Below are positions 32,981-42,900 of a DNA stretch of 64,000 nt, piece by piece. The notes under the pieces are model-generated. The model worked only from the letters and a program-made list of their open reading frames with translations. It had not been told where the DNA came from and searched no databases. Location: positions 2,170,001-2,234,000 of the forward strand of contig OY782858.1 in NCBI GenBank assembly GCA_963678465.1, written 5' to 3'. A program made the translations under genes and the position numbers. How positions within the stretch are numbered: position 1 is the stretch's first letter; each line of letters opens with the position of its first letter. The DNA comes from Paludibacter sp963678465. GTDB lineage: Bacteria; Bacteroidota; Bacteroidia; Bacteroidales; Paludibacteraceae.

Positions 32981-34900
32981 ATGGGAAAAATTATTGGAAT
33001 TGACTTAGGAACCACAAACTCTTGTGTTTCTGTAATGGAAGGTAACGAACCTATCGTTATCGCCAACAGCGAAGGAAAACGTACCACACCTTCGGTGATT
33101 GGTTTTGTGGATGGTGGCGAACGCAAAGTAGGTGATCCTGCAAAACGTCAGGCCATTACCAACCCAACTAAAACCGTATTCTCTATCAAACGTTTCATGG
33201 GCGAAAGCTACGACCGTTTGGCTAAAGAAATCGGACGTGTACCTTATAAAGTAGTAAAAGGCGACAACAACACACCACGTGTCGACATCGACGGACGCTT
33301 GTACACTCCACAAGAAATTTCGGCGATCATCCTTCAGAAAATGAAGAAAACTGCCGAAGAATACCTGGGACAAGAAGTAACTGATGCTGTTATTACTGTT
33401 CCTGCTTACTTCAACGACGCTCAACGTCAGGCCACTAAAGAAGCCGGCGAAATTGCAGGTTTGAACGTAAAACGTATTGTAAACGAACCTACTGCTGCTG
33501 CATTGGCTTATGGTTTGGACAAAACCAACAGGGATATGAAAATCGTTGTGTTCGACTGCGGTGGTGGTACGCATGACGTATCTGTTCTTGAACTGGGCGA
33601 TGGTGTATTCGAAGTAAAATCGACCGACGGTGATACTCACCTTGGTGGTGATGACTTCGACCACCGTATTATCGACTGGTTGGTAGCTGAATTCAAAAGC
33701 GAAAACAGCGGCATGGACCTGAGCAAAGACCCAATGGCATTGCAACGTTTGAAAGAAGCTGCCGAAAAAGCCAAGATCGAACTTTCGAACACTACTTCTT
33801 CGGAAATCAACTTGCCTTATATCATGCCTGTTGATGGTGTGCCACGTCACCTGGTTCGCACCTTGACCCGTGCAAAATTTGAACAATTGATCGACGATTT
33901 GGTACAGAAAACGATCGAACCTTGTCGTACTGCTTTGAAAAATGCAGGTTTGACAATCGGTGATATCGACGAAATTATTCTCGTAGGTGGTTCAACCCGT
34001 ATCCCTGCTATTCAGACTGCTGTTGAGAAATTCTTCGGAAAAGCCCCTTCGAAAGGTGTAAACCCCGACGAAGTGGTAGCTGTAGGAGCTGCTATTCAGG
34101 GTGGTGTATTGACCGGTGAAGTGAAAGATGTATTGTTGCTTGATGTTACTCCGCTTTCGTTGGGTATCGAAACAATGGGTGGTGTAATGACCAAACTGAT
34201 TGAAGCCAACACGACTATTCCTTCGAAAAAATCGGAAACATTTACAACCGCTGCCGACAATCAGCCTTCAGTAGAAATTCATGTATTGCAGGGCGAACGT
34301 CCAACAGCGATCCATAACAAATCACTCGGTCGTTTCCACCTGGATGGTATTATGCCGGCCCGTAGAGGTGAGCCACAGGTAGAGGTAACTTTCGATATCG
34401 ATGCCAACGGTATTCTTCACGTATCGGCCAAAGATAAAGCAACAGGTAAGGTACAAAGTATCCGTATCGAAGCTTCATCTGGTTTGAGCGATGCTGAAAT
34501 CAAACGTATGAAAGACGAAGCTGCTGCAAATGCTGAAGCCGATGCCAAAGAAAAAGAAAAGATCGACAAACTGAACCATGCCGACTCATTGATTTTCCAG
34601 ACCGAAAAACAGCTTTCGGAATTTGGCGATAAACTGCCAGCCGACAAAAAAGGCCCTATCGAAGCTGCTTTGGCAAAACTGAAAGAAGCGCACAAGGCTC
34701 AGGACATTGCGGGTATCGATGCTGCTACCAACGAATTGAACACTGTGTTCCAGGCTGCAAGTCAGGAAATGTACAATGCTCAGAACGCACAGGGCGGACA
34801 GCAAGCCGGTCCTCAGGATTTCGACGGTCAGCAACAACAAAGTCAGAGCGGAAACCAGCAAGGTGATGTAACTGATGTTGATTTTGAAGAAGTGAAATAA
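32981..34900 (+). CDS. dnaK: Chaperone protein DnaK (Hsp70)
   Basis: Cytoplasmic Hsp70 chaperone, 639 residues. The nucleotide-binding domain starts at MGKIIGIDLGTTNSCVSVMEG and shows the phosphate-1/connect/phosphate-2 motifs (IVFDCGGGTHDVSVLELGDG near residue 190, ILVGGSTRIPAIQTAVEKFFG near 330). In the phosphate-2 motif Cys-Gly-Gly replaces the common Leu-Gly-Gly. The substrate domain lies at about 385-500, and the C-terminal helical lid ends in a Gln-rich tail and the conserved DVDFEEVK. No CIRCE element was seen upstream, and DnaJ/GrpE are not nearby. Confidence 0.98.
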   Translation: MGKIIGIDLGTTNSCVSVMEGNEPIVIANSEGKRTTPSVIGFVDGGERKVGDPAKRQAITNPTKTVFSIKRFMGESYDRLAKEIGRVPYKVVKGDNNTPRVDIDGRLYTPQEISAIILQKMKKTAEEYLGQEVTDAVITVPAYFNDAQRQATKEAGEIAGLNVKRIVNEPTAAALAYGLDKTNRDMKIVVFDCGGGTHDVSVLELGDGVFEVKSTDGDTHLGGDDFDHRIIDWLVAEFKSENSGMDLSKDPMALQRLKEAAEKAKIELSNTTSSEINLPYIMPVDGVPRHLVRTLTRAKFEQLIDDLVQKTIEPCRTALKNAGLTIGDIDEIILVGGSTRIPAIQTAVEKFFGKAPSKGVNPDEVVAVGAAIQGGVLTGEVKDVLLLDVTPLSLGIETMGGVMTKLIEANTTIPSKKSETFTTAADNQPSVEIHVLQGERPTAIHNKSLGRFHLDGIMPARRGEPQVEVTFDIDANGILHVSAKDKATGKVQSIRIEASSGLSDAEIKRMKDEAAANAEADAKEKEKIDKLNHADSLIFQTEKQLSEFGDKLPADKKGPIEAALAKLKEAHKAQDIAGIDAATNELNTVFQAASQEMYNAQNAQGGQQAGPQDFDGQQQQSQSGNQQGDVTDVDFEEVK

Positions 34901-34940
34901 CCTCACCCCCAACCCCTCTCCTTGAGGAGAGGGGAGCAAG
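34901..34940. repeat. Hairpin repeat CCTCTCC-TTGA-GGAGAGG after dnaK
   Basis: CCCCTCTCC-TTGA-GGAGAGGGG follows the dnaK stop directly, with a CACCCCCAA lead. A related block (CTCTTCTCCATGAGGAG) occurs at 35010-35030 in the opposite sense. Confidence 0.65.
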
Positions 34941-34943
34941 ATA

Positions 34944-34990
34944 AAAATGCCCCCATCTGATTGATTTCGGATGGGGGCGTTTTGATTTTT
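34944..34990 (+). terminator. Rho-independent terminator downstream of dnaK
   Basis: GCCCCCATC (34949-34957) pairs with GATGGGGGC (34970-34978), with a 12-base loop and T-rich flank (TTTTGATTTTT). Confidence 0.9.
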
Positions 34991-35150
34991 ACATGACCTC
35001 AGTTCTCGCTCTTCTCCATGAGGAGATAAGAGAAAGAAGCTCTCCTCCCCCCCGCAGTCGAAACCATACAATAAACAACGTTTCAACAAATTAATTTATT
35101 GAATTTTCATGACCAATCAAGTTTAAAATTTCAGTAGTTTAAGAACCTTT

Positions 35151-35897
35151 TTAGCTAAGATTTTTCTGGTATTGTGCTGGTGTAACTCCAAACAGTTTAT
35201 GGAACTTTTTGATATAATAGCTTGTTGAACCAAAGCCAACCTGAACGGCTATATCGGCAATGGAAAGTTCCGGACTATTCACCAACAAGTAAATACTTTT
35301 TTTTAGCCGAATATTGACTATAAAATCGTTGGGTGTTTGTCCTGTTACACCTTTCAGTTTATTGAATAAGTTGGTGCGGCTCAAACACATTTCCGATGCA
35401 AACACATTGACATCAAATTCTACATTATCGATATTCTTTTCTACTATAGAGGTTGCCTTTTCGAGCAACTGCTGATCGATTGAGTTGGTCGCAACCAAAT
35501 GTAGATCGACATCAGGTTGGCGTGCAAACTTCTGCTGCAAAAGCTTTCGCGAATTTACAAGATTATTACATCGTGTAACCAATACTTTCGTGTTGAACGG
35601 CTTAACAATGTAGTCGTCGGCACCTGTTAGTAAGCCTTGCACCACATAGTCGGCAGCAGTTTGCGCTGTGAGCAAGACAATGGGTATGTGCGAAGTTTCG
35701 AAATTTGCTTTTAGTTTTGAACACATTTCCACTCCCGACATACGCGGCATCATAACATCGCTCAGAATAATATCTGGCTGAATTTCAGTTGCTTTTTCAA
35801 AACCTTCGAGCCCGTTGGCGGCTGTTGTAACGTTATAAATAGATTCGAAAATATTTGCAAGTAGTTGCAAGAGTTCCTCATTGTCTTCGATAATCAA
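35151..35897 (-). CDS. C-terminal part of a frameshifted hybrid two-component regulator (receiver + AraC HTH)
   Basis: The visible 248 codons from a non-ATG start at 35897 contain a response-regulator receiver domain (IIEDNEELL, phosphoacceptor Asp in PDIILSDVMMPRM, Thr in VLLTAQT, Lys in DDYIVKPF) and an AraC-type DNA-binding domain (LSRTNLFNKLKGVTGQTP, and the second helix pair IADIAVQVGFGSTSYYIKKFHKLFGVTPAQY). The frame is in fact open upstream to 36035, reading SFEEDQK at its start, which overlaps the kinase frame. This is the C-terminal half of the same protein as the gene at 35939-39154, split by a one-base loss near 36030; the RR portion has no start codon of its own. In function, it would bind the operator at 39261-39290 and 39860-39889 (inference). 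Confidence 0.85.
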   Translation of the reverse strand: MIIEDNEELLQLLANIFESIYNVTTAANGLEGFEKATEIQPDIILSDVMMPRMSGVEMCSKLKANFETSHIPIVLLTAQTAADYVVQGLLTGADDYIVKPFNTKVLVTRCNNLVNSRKLLQQKFARQPDVDLHLVATNSIDQQLLEKATSIVEKNIDNVEFDVNVFASEMCLSRTNLFNKLKGVTGQTPNDFIVNIRLKKSIYLLVNSPELSIADIAVQVGFGSTSYYIKKFHKLFGVTPAQYQKNLS

Positions 35898-35938
35898 AAT
35901 ACTTGAATTTTGAGCATCTACCTTTTCTTGTGAACGCT

Positions 35939-38900
35939 TTATATCTTCAATAAATTCTTTGTCCGGAGTTGTTGTTTCTGATAAAAAATGGCTTTCACTT
36001 TCTTTAAAATGTATTTTTTGGTCTTCTTCGAATGACTATCGCCCATCAAAAGCTTTACAGTAAACACACTTCCTTTTTCAGGTTCACTTATAACATCCAT
36101 TTTACCCTGATGTAAACCCACAATACCATTTGCCAATGCTAATCCAATTCCGGAGCCTTGCTGGGTAGATGTATTCATTGAACTGTTTTCGGCCTGGTAA
36201 AAGCGATCGAAAATCAGATAAAGCGATTTTTTATCTATCCCCACCCCAGTATCTGAGACAGAAACAAAAACCTCATAATCAATAACTTCAACTCTTAGTG
36301 TAATTTTACCATTGGGTGGTGTATATTTAAATGCATTGGCAAGCAAGTTGTAAAAAACCTTATCCATTTGGTTTTCGTCGAACCACAATTTTATATCAGA
36401 TTGCTTGTATTCGAAAGTATAGTTGATTTCTTTTGATTGTGCTAACTCTTTGAACGACAAGAATATTTCGTTCAGAAACGGAATAAAATCGTTCTCTGAT
36501 ACTTTCAGTTTCATAAATCCCTGTTCATATTTCCGGAAATCGACCAACTCTGTAATCAGTTTTTTCATGTGATTGGCGTTACGCATCACGTTAAGCAGAC
36601 GATTGTAAATGCTTTGCGGCACATGTCCCATTTGCAACATCATTTCTATCTGATTGATAATAAGAGTAAGTGGCGTCCGAAATTCATGTGAGATATTGGT
36701 AAAGAACCTGAGTTTCGATTGGTTATGTTCTTCAATCTGAATTTTCTCGCGTTTCTCGTATTCGAGCGATGTGCTCAGTTTTATTTTTGAAGTATAAAAC
36801 CGGATAAGTATTACCGAAACAGTGATAATCAGAATAACGTACAAAATATACGCAAAAGTGGTTTTATAAAAAGGAGGAAGTACTGTAATTGTTATTTCTT
36901 TTTCAGGAAAAATGCCGGTATTTGTTTGATTTTTACCTCTGATTTTCAAGGTGTACCTTCCTGGATTTAAGTTTGTGTAAGTAATACTTTGCTGATAATT
37001 AGCATCAATCCATTCTGTATCAAACCCTGCCAATTGGTATTGCACATCGGTTTTGAGCACATTGATGTAGTTTGTAGTCGAAAACAAAATTGTAATAACC
37101 GAATGTTCGGGTTTCAGTACAATTTCGTCGAGATAAGGCAACGATTGTTTGATAATGGAGGTTTCGCCCGGGCTGATATCTTTATTATTCACCCTTATTC
37201 CCGTAATATTTACACCGTAATTTACGCGTGGAATATTTAAATCCTTTTCCTGAAACGAAACCATGCCATTTATCCCACCTACAAATATTTCATTTTTGTC
37301 AGAGATATGAATGCTGTTTTCGTTTAGGGCTTCCAACGGGAAGCCAATTATATTGTTAAGCAGCTGTCCTTGTTGCAGTTCTTCATCTACAATCAGTAAT
37401 CCACCGTTCGTCGAAATGTAAAAATAACCACCTTTAGACTCCCTTATATCGATAATATATTTCGATGGTAAAAACTTGTCAAATTCGACATTAGGTACAA
37501 ACTGTTGCGTTTTTTCGTTGAATAAATAGATACCATCGCCATCGGTTCCAGCCCAAAGTCGGTTTTTCCTATCCTCGAAAAACAACAAGACATTGTTGTT
37601 ATAGTTATATTCCTTTACCTGTCCGGTTTTCAATTGATATGCATACACATTGTTGGAATATGAAAACCAAAGTCGGTTTTTTGAATCGAGAAATAAATCA
37701 GGTAGTTCTCGCCTCGAAAGATCAACTTCCTTAAATCGGAGTGTTGAACAGGTTTCGGTTCTCAAATCGAAAACGCCAATCGAGTTTTGAGTAGCCAGAA
37801 AAAGTGTATCGTTATGCTGCACTATTTCGCGTACATTGTTGTTAGGAATACTCTTGGGGTTGTTGGCATCGTATTTGAAAGTAGTAAACTGCATTGTATT
37901 CAGGTTCAGTTTATTCAGACCACCAAGGTGCGTTCCTATCCACAAATTATTACGTTTTTCATCGATCCGCAGCGATTTTATGTAATTCGACGATAAGCCC
38001 CGTTTTGCTCCATTCGCCTTTATCGATTGTATAGTTTGTGTTTTTCGGTTGTAAAAATTCAGACCACCGCCATCGGTTCCAATCCACAAATTTTCGTTTT
38101 TATCTCCGATAATACGTCCCACAACCGGACTGCTGAGCGAATTGGGGGTATTGCTGTATGAGCCGTAATAATTGAAAATCGAATACTTGGGATTGTATAG
38201 ATCGATACCGCCAAAGTAAGTACCTATCCACAATGTACCCTGTATATCGTTTATTATTGCCCAAACCGAAGCATTACTCAGTCCGTGGGAAATCTGACGT
38301 TCGTACTTAAATACCGTAAATTTATCTTTTTCGGAACTGAGTTTGCATAAACCACTTAAAAGTCCAATCCAGTAGTTACCAAAATCATCTTCGCAAATGG
38401 TTCGAACAAAATTATCGGGCAAACTTTCGGGGTTAGCTGGGTTATTTTGATAAGATGTGATATTTCCGCTAAAGTCAATTTTATACAATCCTGTAAAACG
38501 TGTACATACCCACACTGTTTTTTTACTGTCCTCGTAAAAGCTTATCACGTCATTGATATTCCAGCGTTTTACAATTTTACGATTTCGGTCGTAAACCAGC
38601 ACGCCATTGTTGTTGGTAGCTACATAAAGAAGGCGATCGCTGGTCTCGAGCAGAGCCGATGCCCGTGTAGATTTGCCAGAAAGCAGTTTGTAAAACTGAA
38701 GTGGTTGTTTTGCCAACGGCTGGTAAGTAAACAAAGAATCGGAGGAACAGAACCACAGGTTTTCTTTGCCATAAGCAATGACAGAGACATCCTGCCTGCG
38801 TATGGTTTTAAATTTCTCAGTTTTCAGGTCGAAAGCAAGCACCCCCGATTTACATTGCATAAACAGATTTCCGTTTTTATCTCCACATAGCGAGCGAATA

Positions 38901-39154
38901 TTATTGCCGAAAAGTGCTGTTGAATCGCCTGTTACTTGTTTATAAACGGTTATCTTATTCCCATCATAACGATTCAAACCATCGCGTGTACCTATCCAGA
39001 TTAACCCGTGCTCGTCCTGACAAAGAGAATTAACAGAATAATGCGAAAGTCCGTTCCCAATTTTAAGATGCTCAAAATAAACACTTTGCACTGCATATAT
39101 TACATCATACGGAAATAGGATAACGAGAATTATAAAAAGGAGGAGTTTTTTCAT
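35939..39154 (-). CDS. Hybrid two-component system sensor (N-terminal part, frameshifted)
   Basis: HTCS sensor controlling the adjacent polysaccharide locus. The 1071-residue product starts with a signal peptide (MKKLLLFIILVILFPYDVIYA) and then a periplasmic beta-propeller of repeated GLIWIGTRDGLNRYD-like Reg_prop blocks to about residue 680. A Y_Y_Y domain follows (YQLAGFDTEWIDANYQQSITYTNLNPGRYTL), one membrane helix at about 766-788, HisKA with the phosphate-accepting His823 in NISHEFRTPL, and HATPase with NAFKYTPPNGK, DTGVGID and GSGIGLAL. The final ~30 residues are out of frame: the natural reading GDSHFEEDQK is lost. Repaired by one added base, the protein would be about 1334 residues, the normal HTCS length. 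It may be a sequencing error, a pseudogene or a true frameshift. Confidence 0.85.
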   Translation of the reverse strand: MKKLLLFIILVILFPYDVIYAVQSVYFEHLKIGNGLSHYSVNSLCQDEHGLIWIGTRDGLNRYDGNKITVYKQVTGDSTALFGNNIRSLCGDKNGNLFMQCKSGVLAFDLKTEKFKTIRRQDVSVIAYGKENLWFCSSDSLFTYQPLAKQPLQFYKLLSGKSTRASALLETSDRLLYVATNNNGVLVYDRNRKIVKRWNINDVISFYEDSKKTVWVCTRFTGLYKIDFSGNITSYQNNPANPESLPDNFVRTICEDDFGNYWIGLLSGLCKLSSEKDKFTVFKYERQISHGLSNASVWAIINDIQGTLWIGTYFGGIDLYNPKYSIFNYYGSYSNTPNSLSSPVVGRIIGDKNENLWIGTDGGGLNFYNRKTQTIQSIKANGAKRGLSSNYIKSLRIDEKRNNLWIGTHLGGLNKLNLNTMQFTTFKYDANNPKSIPNNNVREIVQHNDTLFLATQNSIGVFDLRTETCSTLRFKEVDLSRRELPDLFLDSKNRLWFSYSNNVYAYQLKTGQVKEYNYNNNVLLFFEDRKNRLWAGTDGDGIYLFNEKTQQFVPNVEFDKFLPSKYIIDIRESKGGYFYISTNGGLLIVDEELQQGQLLNNIIGFPLEALNENSIHISDKNEIFVGGINGMVSFQEKDLNIPRVNYGVNITGIRVNNKDISPGETSIIKQSLPYLDEIVLKPEHSVITILFSTTNYINVLKTDVQYQLAGFDTEWIDANYQQSITYTNLNPGRYTLKIRGKNQTNTGIFPEKEITITVLPPFYKTTFAYILYVILIITVSVILIRFYTSKIKLSTSLEYEKREKIQIEEHNQSKLRFFTNISHEFRTPLTLIINQIEMMLQMGHVPQSIYNRLLNVMRNANHMKKLITELVDFRKYEQGFMKLKVSENDFIPFLNEIFLSFKELAQSKEINYTFEYKQSDIKLWFDENQMDKVFYNLLANAFKYTPPNGKITLRVEVIDYEVFVSVSDTGVGIDKKSLYLIFDRFYQAENSSMNTSTQQGSGIGLALANGIVGLHQGKMDVISEPEKGSVFTVKLLMGDSHSKKTKKYILKKVKAIFYQKQQLRTKNLLKI

Positions 39155-39260
39155 TTTCTATGTGTTAACTAAAATAGCATACAATAATACAAAAAAAATC
39201 AGACAAACCGCTTTCGGACTAGCACTTCTGAACAAATGCTATATTTTGAGTTCATGTTTT

Positions 39261-39324
39261 GTACAATTTTACCATATAATTGAATTCTATTTGTAATTTT
39301 CTCAATCGGAATACGCTAAGTTTG
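39261..39324 (+). promoter_or_regulatory. Operator-promoter module, copy 1 (upstream)
   Basis: Operator-like block GTACAATTTTACCATATAAT then TGAATTCTAT at 39261-39290, 29 nt of spacer, and a -7 box TAAGTTTG at 39317-39324. The same layout with the same 29-nt spacer is repeated at 39860-39923. Transcription from it would run into the terminator at 39795-39842 before reaching susC. Confidence 0.6.
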
Positions 39325-39329
39325 CATTT

Positions 39330-39842
39330 TTCCAATATAGTAAATCAAGATTTTTTTGTTGACTATGATATTTTTGTCGGGTAAAGGAGGCTGATATACT
39401 GCTCGGCAATTTTAAAATATGGGGTTAAAAGCAGCACTGATCTTATTTTTGGCGCGTCGACGGTTGCTTCAAACCTAAAGGCATAGGCAAATCCAACCAG
39501 ATAATAAAAAAAAACAAAGTTGCTCTCAGCTTCTAAAGAAGAAGTAAATTAGTTCCGAATGGTTTCTTTTCATGAAGTACCTTTAGGTGTTTGGAAGCCT
39601 TTTCTCTTAAATTAATTGGAGACAAAACATATTACAACCCGCATTGAGAGGATTTCTCCGGTTAACGAAGTATCACTCTCAACGGAATCGAATCCGCCTA
39701 TAGGATCAGGCGAAACACTAAACAGTGTTCAAAGTCCGTTTAAAGATAATACAGGCTTAGTTTAATAAAATTGTTTTTTAAGGTTAGAGTCGACATCCCA
39801 CAACATGGCAAGTCAAAATTGCTTGATTGTGGGGTGTTTTTT
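39330..39842 (+). ncRNA. Candidate terminated RNA between the two operator-promoter copies
   Basis: About 510 nt between promoter copy 1 and a strong terminator, without a convincing gene. The last 200 nt can fold: TTGAGAG (39644-39650) with CTCTCAA (39676-39682), CGCCT/AGGCG at 39695-39712 and AACACT-AAAC-AGTGTT at 39714-39729, then the terminator. Short frames exist (49 codons from a TTG at 39616-39765; a startless 61-codon minus-strand frame at 39363-39548) but none has a recognised family. It may be a regulatory RNA or decayed DNA; untested. Confidence 0.35.
39795..39842 (+). terminator. Rho-independent terminator in front of the susC promoter
   Basis: CCCACAA (39797-39803) pairs with TTGTGGG (39827-39833), with an inner CAAG/CTTG helix, followed by GTGTTTTTTAA. 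It ends before promoter copy 2 at 39860. Confidence 0.88.
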
Positions 39843-39859
39843 AATCTAAAATTCCTTCT

Positions 39860-39923
39860 GTACGAATTTACCACTTAATTGAATTCGATTATTATTAGTC
39901 GCAATGATTATGTTGTAAGTTTG
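39860..39923 (+). promoter_or_regulatory. Operator-promoter module, copy 2 (susC promoter)
   Basis: GTACGAATTTACCACTTAAT followed by TGAATTCGAT at 39860-39889 (25 of 30 bases identical with copy 1), 29 nt, then -7 TAAGTTTG at 39916-39923, 52 bp before the susC start codon. A -33 TTTG is lacking, as is common for activated susC promoters. Confidence 0.65.
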
Positions 39924-39975
39924 TACCGCTATTAAATGCGTAAATTATAAATAATATACTAATTCCGAAAAAATT

Positions 39976-42900
39976 ATGCAGGTTTTTAAAGAAACAAATT
40001 TTACAAAAACACCCCGATCGCTTTTGCGATTTGTGGTTGTTGGTATTTTTAGTTTTTGTATTTTAAATGTTACAATTGCCCAAAAGCAAACAGTAAAAGG
40101 TGTGGTGAGCGACACAAGCGGCGAGTCGATGATTGGCGTAAGCGTGCTTATCAAAGGCACAACCATTGGTACAATTACAAATTTCAACGGTGAGTATTCG
40201 CTCAATATCAATTCAGCAAAAGATGTGCTGATATTTTCGTACGTGGGATACAACAATTTCGAAACTGTAGTTGGAAACCGCTCAACCATTGATGTGCGAA
40301 TGAAAGAAAACACCAAAACTCTCGACGAAATTGTGGTAGTTGGTTATGGTACGCAAAAGAAAAGCGACCTTACCGGTTCGGTGGTTTCGGTGAAAGCCGA
40401 CGACATGAACAGCATTCCTACTTCGAGTGTAGCTGAAATGCTTCGTGGACAGGCTGCTGGCGTGGTAGTTACTCAAAATTCCTCACGTCCGGGTGGTGGC
40501 TCCGATATTGTAATACGTGGTAAAAAATCGCTTACAGGCGGGAACTCACCACTTTATATTGTGGATGGTGTACCAGTTTCGGGTATCGACGACTACAACT
40601 CGCAGGATATACTTTCGGTAGAAGTGCTCAAGGATGCTTCCACACAAGCCATTTACGGAGCACGTGCTTCGAACGGTGTTATTCTTATTACAACAAAAAA
40701 AGGACAGCAGAACAAAACTTCGGTCGATTTTTCGACTTATGTAGGTTCGCAAATAGTGAAACGTAATTTCGACTTTTTCAGCCCCGAAGAATGGATACAA
40801 CTCAAGCGCGAAGCTAACCGCGTGTATACAATTCAGCCCGATGGAACTTATTCTACTACCTATCTGGGGGGCGATCCTCTGAATGGTGTCTATCCAGGCG
40901 ATGCGTCACTTTTTGGTAATATGTATCAAAATGTGCTGGATAAAAAATATACCGATTGGGAAAGTTTGGCCATTAAACCCGCTTTACAACAAAAATACGA
41001 TTTGAGTGTGCGTTCGGGTGGCCCGAATACAAAGTTTTCAGCTTCACTGGGTTACTTCGACCAAAAGGGAATGATTGCTCCTGCTGCCTATCAACGAGCT
41101 AATTTCAGGTTTAATATAGAACAGAAACTATCGAATAAACTAACCATTGGTATCAACTCCAACTATACATATTCGCACCGAAATGCCGAAGACGAAACGT
41201 TCAGCAAATTTATAACTCAATCGCCATTATTTAATCCTTTCGATGCATCCGGAAGTCTTGTGCCGGTGCTCGAAGATTCAAAATACAATCCGCTTTGGAA
41301 TAATAAGAACCAATTAAACAACACAACTACCAAAAACTTTTTGTTGAATACAACACTCGATTGGGAAATTTTGAAAGGATTGAAATACAGACTAAATGCA
41401 AGTTTAAACAATCGAAATTCAGATCATGGAACTTATTTGAACACGAAGCACGAAAAGGGAATGGCCGTGCTTGGTTTGGCAACAATAAGCACTACCGATT
41501 TTACTGATTATTTATTAGAAAACATCGTAACTTACGACACTAAAATAAACGATGACAATAAGCTGGATATCACATTGGTGCAAAGCACCAACCTGCAACT
41601 TACTGAAAATAACCAAATGACAGGTTCGGGTTTTGTGTCCGACGATTTGGGCTACGATTTCATTAGCTCGGCAGCAAAATTATATCCACCCCAGCATACT
41701 ATCGAACCTCGTAATTTGCTTTCATATATGGGTCGTTTGCGTTACAATATAATGGAAAAATACCTGTTTTCAGCATCAGCACGTATTGATGGTTCATCTG
41801 TTTTTGGTGTGAACAACAAATGGGGCTTGTTCCCTGCCGGATCGTTTGCATGGCGAGCTTCGGAGGAGGATTTTTTGAAAGAACAGGCATGGCTTACAAA
41901 TTTAAAAGTACGTCTGAGTTATGGCTCTGTGGGTAATCAGGGTGTTGACCCATATCAATCGCAAGTGCTTGCCGGTTCGTATAATTTCCAGTTTGGTACA
42001 GGCGATCCGTTTGTGGGATATTTGCCCGGCTCGCAATTGCCTAACCCCGATTTGAAATGGGAAACAACGACATCGTTCAACAGCGGTATCGATTTTAGCG
42101 TACTGAAAGATAGAATTGGTGGAACGATAGAGTATTATCACTCTATTACAAGCGACCTGTTAATGGAGCGATCTATCAATCAAACATCTGGTTACAACTC
42201 GCAATTGGTAAATATCGGCAAAGTGCAAAATCATGGAGTTGAAGTTACATTCAATTTTTTACCTGTAAAAACAAAAGATTTTTCATGGAATGTAGATGTG
42301 AATTTTTCGGCAAATAAAAATAAAATTTTGGAACTAAACGGCGCAGTGGATGCTGATGGAAAACCTGTGAACGACCTTGCAAATGGCTGGTATATAGGAC
42401 ATAATATTGATGCATACAACTATCAACAATTTGATGGTATCTGGCAGGTCGGTGATGTAATTCCCGAATACAAAGGAACGTACAAACCAAAAGCAGGAGA
42501 TGTACGCGTAAAGGATATTAACAATGATACAATTATCAACGATTTGGATAGGGTAATTATGGACAGAGCTCCGAAATGGACCGGTGCCCTTTCGTCAACC
42601 TTAAAGTGGAAAGGCATTGAATTCTCGTTCGACATATACACAGTACAGGGTGCGTTGAGATTAAATCCGTTCTTGTACGATGCTAATTCGGGCGGCAACT
42701 TAACAGCAGCATTAAACGGTATAAAAGTAGATTACTGGACTTTGGAAAACCCATCGAACACAGCTCCTCGCCCACGTCAGGGAACAAACGATTATATTCA
42801 GAGTCTTGCTTACCAGGATGCGTCATATATCAGGCTTCGCAATCTTTCTTTAGGATACAGCTTCCCCAAAAAGCTAATTAGCGATTTAAAAATGAACAAT

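Noticed and set aside
39363..39548. Startless 61-codon minus-strand frame in the susC control region
   Set aside because: Protein-like in parts (FAYAFRFEATVDAPKIR) but it has no start codon and matches no family I know; kept as an observation only, not as a gene.
39616..39765. 49-codon plus-strand frame from a TTG
   Set aside because: No convincing start or family; the segment is better explained as folding RNA or decayed DNA.
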